Positions 12,927-16,874 of a DNA stretch of 16,874 bases are shown piece by piece. The DNA is taken from contig JALQUD010000011.1 in assembly GCA_023268595.1 (NCBI GenBank), positions 1 through 16,874 of the forward strand, given 5' to 3'. Both the position numbers and the translations under genes were made by a program. This stretch comes from Candidatus Saccharimonadia bacterium (GTDB lineage: Bacteria > Patescibacteriota > Saccharimonadia > Saccharimonadales > UBA4665). The notes below the pieces were generated by a model. That model saw nothing but the letters and a program-made list of their open reading frames with translations, was not told the DNA's origin and made no database searches. Numbering within the stretch: the stretch's first letter is position 1; every line of letters starts with the position of its first letter.

Positions 12927-13628
12927 CTACTTGTACTGCGGGTAGGCGGCGGGGGCGCCAGCCTTGCGAGCCGTGGACCAAGCGCCCCAACCCTGCGGGC
13001 CGGTACCCTTGTAGCCCTCGAGGACTCGCATCGCAACAATCATCTGCTCGTCCTGGGTAGCCTTGTCGGCACGGGGAGCGAACTCACCACCACCGTAGGC
13101 CTTCCAGGTCGAGGTCAGGAACTGCAGCCCACCGAAGTGCCTGCCAGGAGGGTCAACCGCCTGCCAGTTGTGGGTGCTCTCGTAGAACGCGATCTTGTTC
13201 CACATGTCTCGCGACACGGCGCCGTTGTAGGTCGAGCCGGAGTTCGCCGACGCGGTGTGCGCGACGGTCTTGGGCGCCGGGGCGGCCGAACCGTTGGTGT
13301 ACACCTTGATGACGGCGCCGGCACGGACGAAGGCGGGGTTCGCCTTGTACTGCGGGTTCAGGTCCAGGACCTGTCCCAGCCTGTTGCCGTACTTGGCGCC
13401 GGTCTTGCTGAGGCTGGAGCCGTTGGCGACACTGACGTTCTGAATCGCCGGGGCGGCCGTGGGCGCGCTGACAACGGCGGTCTTGACGACCTGTTCCTGC
13501 GCGACCGGAACGACGGAGACCGGAGCGGCCGAGGCGGTGCCGGAGCACAGTGCCATGACCAGGCCGATGACCAGAGCCACCAGACCGATGCGCGGCGCGA
13601 GTGCCACGAGCTGCTTGAGCTTGTTCAT
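12927..13628 (-). CDS. Secreted resuscitation-promoting-factor-like muralytic enzyme with a LysM-like domain
   Basis: The 233-residue protein has a signal peptide (hydrophobic 12-30, cleavage near TASAAP), a degenerate LysM-like region at about 66-110 (VANGSSLSKTGAKYGNRLGQ), and an Rpf-type transglycosylase-like domain at about 138-220. In that domain WNKIAFYESTHNW holds the expected catalytic glutamate (E150); FGGLQFLTSTWKAYGG and WGAWS are the other family hallmarks. It should cleave glycan strands of peptidoglycan. AAGGAGGGG precedes the ATG and overlaps the upstream TAA, so it is the third gene of a tight operon (12-nt gap). In an actinobacterial epibiont such an enzyme could act on the host wall as well as its own. 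Substrate and target are inference. Confidence 0.88.
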   Translation of the reverse strand: MNKLKQLVALAPRIGLVALVIGLVMALCSGTASAAPVSVVPVAQEQVVKTAVVSAPTAAPAIQNVSVANGSSLSKTGAKYGNRLGQVLDLNPQYKANPAFVRAGAVIKVYTNGSAAPAPKTVAHTASANSGSTYNGAVSRDMWNKIAFYESTHNWQAVDPPGRHFGGLQFLTSTWKAYGGGEFAPRADKATQDEQMIVAMRVLEGYKGTGPQGWGAWSTARKAGAPAAYPQYK

Positions 13629-13640
13629 TTCTTCCCCTCC

Positions 13641-14447
13641 TTACCCTTCGACGCGGATGGCGTTGTGGAACGGCATCGCGTCGATGTCACTGGTCTTGAT
13701 CTGGTCCGGCAGCGGATTGCTGTCGGTACTAGCGTGCACGACCCTGTCATTGTCGACGGCGATGCCGACGTGGCTGACCGGACTGTAGAAGAACACCAGG
13801 TCGCCGGGACGGATGTCACCGCGCGAGACCTTGATGAACTGACCGCCGGAGAGCTGGCTCTGAGCCTTCGAAGTCCGTGGCAAGTCAACACCCTGTTGAC
13901 CGAACACGAACTGCGTGAAGCTCGAGCAGTCGTACGTGTTAGGACCATCGCTACCGTAGTGGTAACCGATCCTGCCCTCGCGGTCGATCTGCTTGGCCAG
14001 AGCCAAAGCACGCTGCGCCGCGGAGGACGAGTGCGTCGAGGCCGACTGGACCTGCGGAGCGGGCGGCGCGCTGGGCGCGTTGCCGACCTTCAGGACATCG
14101 CCGGCACGGATGACGTGCACGTTCTCGATGCCGTTGGCGGATGCCAACGCAGCAACGGAGGTTCCGTGCTTCGCGGCGATCTTGCCGAGCGTGTCACCCG
14201 CCTTGACGGTGTAACTACCGGAAGCGGGTGCCATGGGCACGGTGTGCGCCTTGGTGACGACACGCATCTGCGCGGCACTCACGTTCGGCGTCCGTGCCGG
14301 CTGCTGCGCGGGCTGGCCCGTGGGCAGCATGGTCGAGACCACGAGTCCGGACGACAGCACGACGAGCATCACGACCGCCATAACGGGCGCAATGATCATC
14401 TTGCCGAGCGGACTCAGACCAGCCAAGTACTTGGCGATGTTCTTCAC
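13641..14447 (-). CDS. LysM plus NlpC/P60 cell-wall peptidase
   Basis: I use the GTG at 14447, which has GAGG 5 nt upstream; the frame could begin at a GTG two codons earlier. The 268-residue product has a membrane anchor at about 18-42, a LysM domain at about 78-121 (YTVKAGDTLGKIAAKHGTS, typical), and an NlpC/P60 domain at about 145-265. The catalytic cysteine is C174 in YDCSSF, the histidine H226 in SHVGIAV, with H238 in VVHAS as the likely third residue; PGDLVFF is a further hallmark. Such enzymes cut peptidoglycan stem peptides, usually the D-Glu-diamino acid bond. The upstream gene's TGA is 9 nt before the start, and the Rpf-like gene is 12 nt downstream. All catalytic residues appear intact. 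Confidence 0.92.
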   Translation of the reverse strand: MKNIAKYLAGLSPLGKMIIAPVMAVVMLVVLSSGLVVSTMLPTGQPAQQPARTPNVSAAQMRVVTKAHTVPMAPASGSYTVKAGDTLGKIAAKHGTSVAALASANGIENVHVIRAGDVLKVGNAPSAPPAPQVQSASTHSSSAAQRALALAKQIDREGRIGYHYGSDGPNTYDCSSFTQFVFGQQGVDLPRTSKAQSQLSGGQFIKVSRGDIRPGDLVFFYSPVSHVGIAVDNDRVVHASTDSNPLPDQIKTSDIDAMPFHNAIRVEG

Positions 14448-14456
14448 GAGCACCTC

Positions 14457-15392
14457 TCAGGTGTACTGGAAGCCGTTGGCGTCGAGCCAGGGCTTGGGGT
14501 TGATCTTGGTGCCGCTCGGGTCGATGACCTCGATGTGCAGGTGTGAACCAGTGGACTGGCCACGGTTGCCGACTTCGGCGATCTTCTGACCGGCCGAAAC
14601 CTGCTGACCGACCGTCACGAACGAACGGTTGATGTGGCCGTACACCGTGATGGTGCCATCGGCGTGCCGGACGCGGACCCACAGGCCAAAGCCAGAGGCC
14701 GGGCCGGAGCTGATCACAGTGCCGGCAAGCGGCGTGTGAATCGGCGTACCGATCGGAGCCGCGATGTCCAGACCGTAGTGCTTAGTGCCCCATCGGGAAC
14801 CAAAGCCGGATGTAACGACACCTCGGACGATGGAAACACCACCGTTGGACGATGCCTGCGGCGCGCCGGAAGCGGCCGGAGACGGGTTGGATTGCGGCTT
14901 GGGCGGACCATCCATCTTCAGCGTCATGCCGACGGGGATGGTGTTCGGGTTACCGATGCCATTGACGGAGGCCAGGTGGGCCACGGACTTGCCATTGGCA
15001 GCTGCGATCTGACCGAGCGTGTCACCGCCCTTGGTGGTGTAGTTGCCGTTGACCGCCTTCATGCCATCGAGCCGGGTGGGCGCGGGGGCGGGGGCGGCCG
15101 GGGCCTTGACGGGCGCAGCGGGAGCCGCGGCCGGGACCGGGTTGGTCGCGGGAGTCACGTTCAGCTGGTCGCTGCCGATGGCCGGCTGGGCGGGCGTCGC
15201 CGGGTTGGCGGGCGCCACGGGAGCGGCCATGAAAGCGGTGCTGAAGGCGGCCTTCAGGTCGAGGTTGATCTGCGGGCTGGCGAAGGTTGATGCCAGGAAA
15301 GCGACTCCGAGGAATCCGATCCAGATCAAAGTCTTCGCAGCGAGCGAGATCCTCACGGACGGATAGTACATGTGCGTGCTCGTCGTGCTCAT
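14457..15392 (-). CDS. LysM plus M23 metalloendopeptidase
   Basis: I use the ATG at 15392, with AAGGA 7 nt upstream; an ATG five codons earlier (15407) is possible. The 311-residue product has a hydrophobic anchor at about 17-40, an Ala/Pro-rich linker, a LysM domain at about 116-161 (YTTKGGDTLGQIAAANGKS) and a C-terminal M23/LytM domain at about 185-311. Zinc ligands are present: H205 and D209 (HYGLD), and H286 in HLHIE, with H284 and H253 (GHIN) as further active-site histidines. M23 enzymes cut peptidoglycan cross-bridges or stem peptides. It heads the three-gene LysM operon. A 73-nt hairpin and a further structured region lie upstream in what may be its leader. Confidence 0.92.
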   Translation of the reverse strand: MSTTSTHMYYPSVRISLAAKTLIWIGFLGVAFLASTFASPQINLDLKAAFSTAFMAAPVAPANPATPAQPAIGSDQLNVTPATNPVPAAAPAAPVKAPAAPAPAPTRLDGMKAVNGNYTTKGGDTLGQIAAANGKSVAHLASVNGIGNPNTIPVGMTLKMDGPPKPQSNPSPAASGAPQASSNGGVSIVRGVVTSGFGSRWGTKHYGLDIAAPIGTPIHTPLAGTVISSGPASGFGLWVRVRHADGTITVYGHINRSFVTVGQQVSAGQKIAEVGNRGQSTGSHLHIEVIDPSGTKINPKPWLDANGFQYT

Positions 15393-15513
15393 TGCAGTTC
15401 CTTCCATCGTCGTGCATGCCGCATGGCAGCGGTGCCACGGACATGTCGTGCGATTTCAGTCGCAACCACGTACAGGACGTGATTACCAGAACGCAGTGTG
15501 CATATTCCCCTTG

Positions 15514-15586
15514 GGGTCAGCACGCTACCGGTGAACACTGGAAGCCCAATAAAAGCTCAGTGTGTTCACCAGCAAGGTGCTGACCC
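15514..15586. repeat. Long hairpin upstream of the LysM operon
   Basis: The outer stem GGGTCAGCAC/GTGCTGACCC (15514-15523, 15577-15586) is a perfect 10 bp. After a symmetric 6-nt internal loop, GGTGAACAC (15530-15538) pairs with GTGTTCACC (15562-15570), and an AGC/GCT pairing continues inside. CCTGTC/GACAGG (15585-15590, 15600-15605) adjoins it. It starts about 120 nt before the M23 start codon and could be a leader-RNA structure; it lacks a U-run, so a simple terminator is unlikely. Confidence 0.7.
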
Positions 15587-15657
15587 TGTCAGGAAATACG
15601 ACAGGAAAAGAAAGATTTGATTGCGAAGTAGCGTATACGGATGATGTACGCGCCTGA

Positions 15658-16065
15658 TGCGCGCAAGCTGGCAGTCAAGCCGGGAATAGCCGTGAAAAAC
15701 CGGACAAACTAAGCTGAAAAGCTAGATTAAGCCGGCCAGAAGCCAAACCGATTCAACGGCAAACGACCGGCTACCCCTTCGATAGGGGTACCGGGCGTGA
15801 CGACTCCAGGCTACGGAAGAGGTTATTATGCCAAAGGAGTGTTCTTTTGCAAGGTTCCTTGCCATGTCCGAAGCCTGTGAAGGCCGGATATAGCGAAGGA
15901 CACACCCACCACCTACCTCGCCCCCGTGCAGATCGCCGCTTGAATACGGCTCGTTCGATTATCTGCGACCGGAACGCGATACGTGGTGAGTGTGTTCGAA
16001 TCATCGGATCAGCGTCGCGCCCACCATCTTACGACGACAAGGCTTGACTTGGCAGCTTGCGCGCA
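15658..16065. ncRNA. Structured element C: about 408 nt closed by a long stem (unrecognised)
   Basis: The ends 15658-15681 and 16041-16065 pair over 23 positions with one mismatch and one bulged base. Inside lie AGCT-GAAA-AGCT (15712-15723), CCGG/CCGG around TACCCC/GGGGTA (15767-15794), GCAAGG-TT-CCTTGC (15849-15862), a TCCG/CGGA and GCCT-GTGA-AGGC hairpin (15867-15888), and a long stem 15898-15912 with 15983-15997 (14 of 15 pairs). That stem encloses GCAGAT/ATCTGC and GCCG/CGGC. GAAA and GTGA are GNRA tetraloops on the plus strand, which favours a plus-strand RNA. A consensus promoter nearby points the other way, so strand is open. I found no RNase P, tmRNA or SRP signature and no gene. Confidence 0.6.
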
Positions 16066-16148
16066 AAAAAGCGCTGACAAAATGCGTATACTGATTCGAT
16101 TTGTCAATGTACCTTCGGTAGGGGGCTATGTTCTGCAGTCGTGGATCA

Positions 16149-16171
16149 GTCACCGCTGTCACAAGTGTCAC
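16149..16171. repeat. Three GTCAC direct repeats at 9-bp spacing, with an overlapping dyad
   Basis: GTCAC occurs at 16149, 16158 and 16167. The last two lie in a near-perfect dyad, CTGTCACAAGTGTCACAG. This is a typical shape for a protein-binding site, about 70 nt downstream of the promoter at 16242-16270. Confidence 0.45.
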
Positions 16172-16241
16172 AGGGCGGGCTGAACGGCCGATGGACAGTC
16201 ATCCGGGTTACTCCCGACCACCTCTTATCGAAGACACTAGC

Positions 16242-16270
16242 ATTATACTACATTGTACGCATTTTGTCAA
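16242..16270 (-). promoter_or_regulatory. Consensus sigma-70-type promoter reading toward element C and the LysM operon
   Basis: On the minus strand TTGACA (16265-16270) and TATAAT (16242-16247) are separated by exactly 17 bp, a perfect match to consensus. It sits only 25 nt after the stop of the PKD/LPXTG gene. The next gene on this strand starts at 15392, so the leader would be about 840 nt, or the promoter serves a non-coding RNA. A second weaker candidate (TTGCAA, 16 bp, CATAAT) lies near 15824-15852. Confidence 0.8.
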
Positions 16271-16294
16271 CTGTACTAACAGGGGTGATAACGC

Positions 16295-16874
16295 TTAGTC
16301 GCGCGTACGCAACAGACTATCGGCCACCCGATTGGCTTTGACGGTCCGGCGACGGCTACGCCACCGGTAGCCAGCCGCGCCAAGCGCACTGGAACCGGCG
16401 AACAGACCGCTTATGCCGGCCATACCCATAGGCCCGGTGCTAGGCAAGGTCGGCTGCGGCGCCGGAGCCGGTGGCGTTGGAGTCGGGGCTGGTGGCGCCT
16501 TGACAGTCACCGTAGTGCTGCAACCGCTGCCATTGGCCGACACTTCCCTGCCGTCTGGCAATCGGAAATACACGGTGGCTTTGGCGGTGTAGGTACCAGG
16601 CTGGGCATAGGCATGTTCCACGGCCTCGGTAGCGCTCGTCTTAGTCACGGAGGTGCCATCACCGAAGTCATACACGACTTTGGCAAATACCGCCCCCTTC
16701 GAGGCAGGTGCGTCGACCGTGAAGCTGTACGTATCCTGCTTGCCGCTGACGGCCTGCTTGGACAACTGACGGCACGAATAGGCCGGCGTCGTGCTATTGC
16801 CGCCGATGGGGTTACCACAGGCCGACAGGATTGCCGCGTCCAGCTTACCCTTGGAATCGAACCACAACATGGCC
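16295..16874 (-). CDS. PKD-domain LPXTG surface protein, C-terminal part (runs off the right edge)
   Basis: The frame is open at the right edge, so the N-terminus is missing; the ATG at 16870 is probably internal. The visible 193 codons show LWFDSKGKLDAAILSACGNP, then a PKD-type beta domain (VVYDFGDGTS, EHAYAQPGTYTAKATVYF), a Pro/Thr linker and the sorting signal LPSTG followed by a hydrophobic segment and RWRSRRR. Sortase should anchor it to the wall. The combination of the WFDSKG...CGNP segment, PKD domain and LPXTG signal is one I associate with Saccharibacteria. Cysteines in ACGNP, YSCRQ and SGCSTT could form disulfides outside the cell. Confidence 0.88.
   Translation of the reverse strand, partial: AMLWFDSKGKLDAAILSACGNPIGGNSTTPAYSCRQLSKQAVSGKQDTYSFTVDAPASKGAVFAKVVYDFGDGTSVTKTSATEAVEHAYAQPGTYTAKATVYFRLPDGREVSANGSGCSTTVTVKAPPAPTPTPPAPAPQPTLPSTGPMGMAGISGLFAGSSALGAAGYRWRSRRRTVKANRVADSLLRTRD

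Noticed and set aside
13137..14546. 469-codon plus-strand frame opposite the LysM genes, and similar long frames at 11266-12252 and 10103-10699
   Set aside because: They are antisense readings of GC-rich genes whose own products have clear domains and catalytic residues. The antisense products are Arg/Gly/Val/Asp-rich without recognisable domains.
15658..16065. RNase P RNA, tmRNA or SRP RNA for element C
   Set aside because: The size and closed ends suggest RNase P, but the universal GAGGAAAGTCC and ACAG-AA-CCGGCTTA segments are missing. For tmRNA, GCAAACGAC near 15759 could open a tag (ANDRLPLR), but there is no acceptor/T-arm with CCA and the tag lacks the usual LAA end. No SRP tetraloop region is seen.
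15658..16065. Element C as a MITE or insertion-sequence remnant
   Set aside because: The ends form good inverted repeats, but flanking bases show no target duplication, no transposase remnant is present, and the interior has extensive nested pairing. Kept only as an alternative.
15393..16235. c-di-AMP (ydaO-type) riboswitch ahead of the LysM operon
   Set aside because: Context fits, but I could not find the conserved GCCGAA, GGGGAACC and GGGTGAA segments in order on the minus strand.
1..16874. CRISPR array, phage structural genes, integrase, transposase or toxin-antitoxin pair
   Set aside because: No regularly spaced repeats with unique spacers, and no frame on either strand with recognisable motifs of these classes.

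Overview
The window looks like part of a Candidatus Saccharibacteria (TM7, Patescibacteria/CPR) genome or a close relative. The main taxonomic clue is the C-terminal piece at the right edge: a CGNP segment, a PKD domain and an LPSTG sorting signal, an arrangement I associate with saccharibacterial surface proteins. Two further LPXTG or SdrD-type surface proteins, TGA read as stop, and several promoters that abut their start codons fit this. The placement is recall plus inference; no rRNA or other phylogenetic marker is present.

Left edge (1-1960): the N-terminal 353 codons of a secreted SdrD/Cna-B-type surface protein on the minus strand, divergent from a VKOR-type disulfide-forming membrane protein on the plus strand.

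Metabolic block (2045-8121): seven minus-strand genes, visibly more AT-rich than the rest. In transcription order they are a HIT-domain protein, a nucleoside phosphorylase/nucleosidase-family enzyme, an archaeal-type S-adenosylmethionine synthetase, an NAD-dependent sugar epimerase, a sugar-1-phosphate nucleotidyltransferase, and the two halves of a split transketolase. The last four genes overlap or are tightly packed. I read the set as a nucleotide-sugar or modified-sugar pathway carrying its own SAM supply and adenosyl by-product recycling. The end product cannot be told from the sequence.

tRNA region (8122-9011): tRNA-Glu(TTC) with its terminator, preceded in the same putative transcript by a highly structured element that begins with a copy of the tRNA's own 5' flank and acceptor strand. 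Partial repeats of the tRNA 3' end lie on the side of the metabolic block.

Cell-surface block (9012-16874): GC-rich minus-strand genes for secreted or membrane proteins. These are a DUF11-like LPXTG protein, two membrane proteins with long Pro/Thr/Ser-rich tails, a three-gene LysM operon (M23 endopeptidase, NlpC/P60 peptidase, Rpf-type muralytic enzyme) and the PKD/LPXTG protein. The long gaps between them are not empty. They hold large, strongly structured elements. Two of these (near 10871-11150 and 12459-12880) are clear paralogues with five shared sequence blocks in the same order and near-equal spacing, a third (9908-10034) looks like a shortened relative, and a fourth (15658-16065) is closed by a stem with 23 base pairs. 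I do not recognise these RNAs, and they are the best candidates here for something undescribed. Their transcribed strand is not settled.
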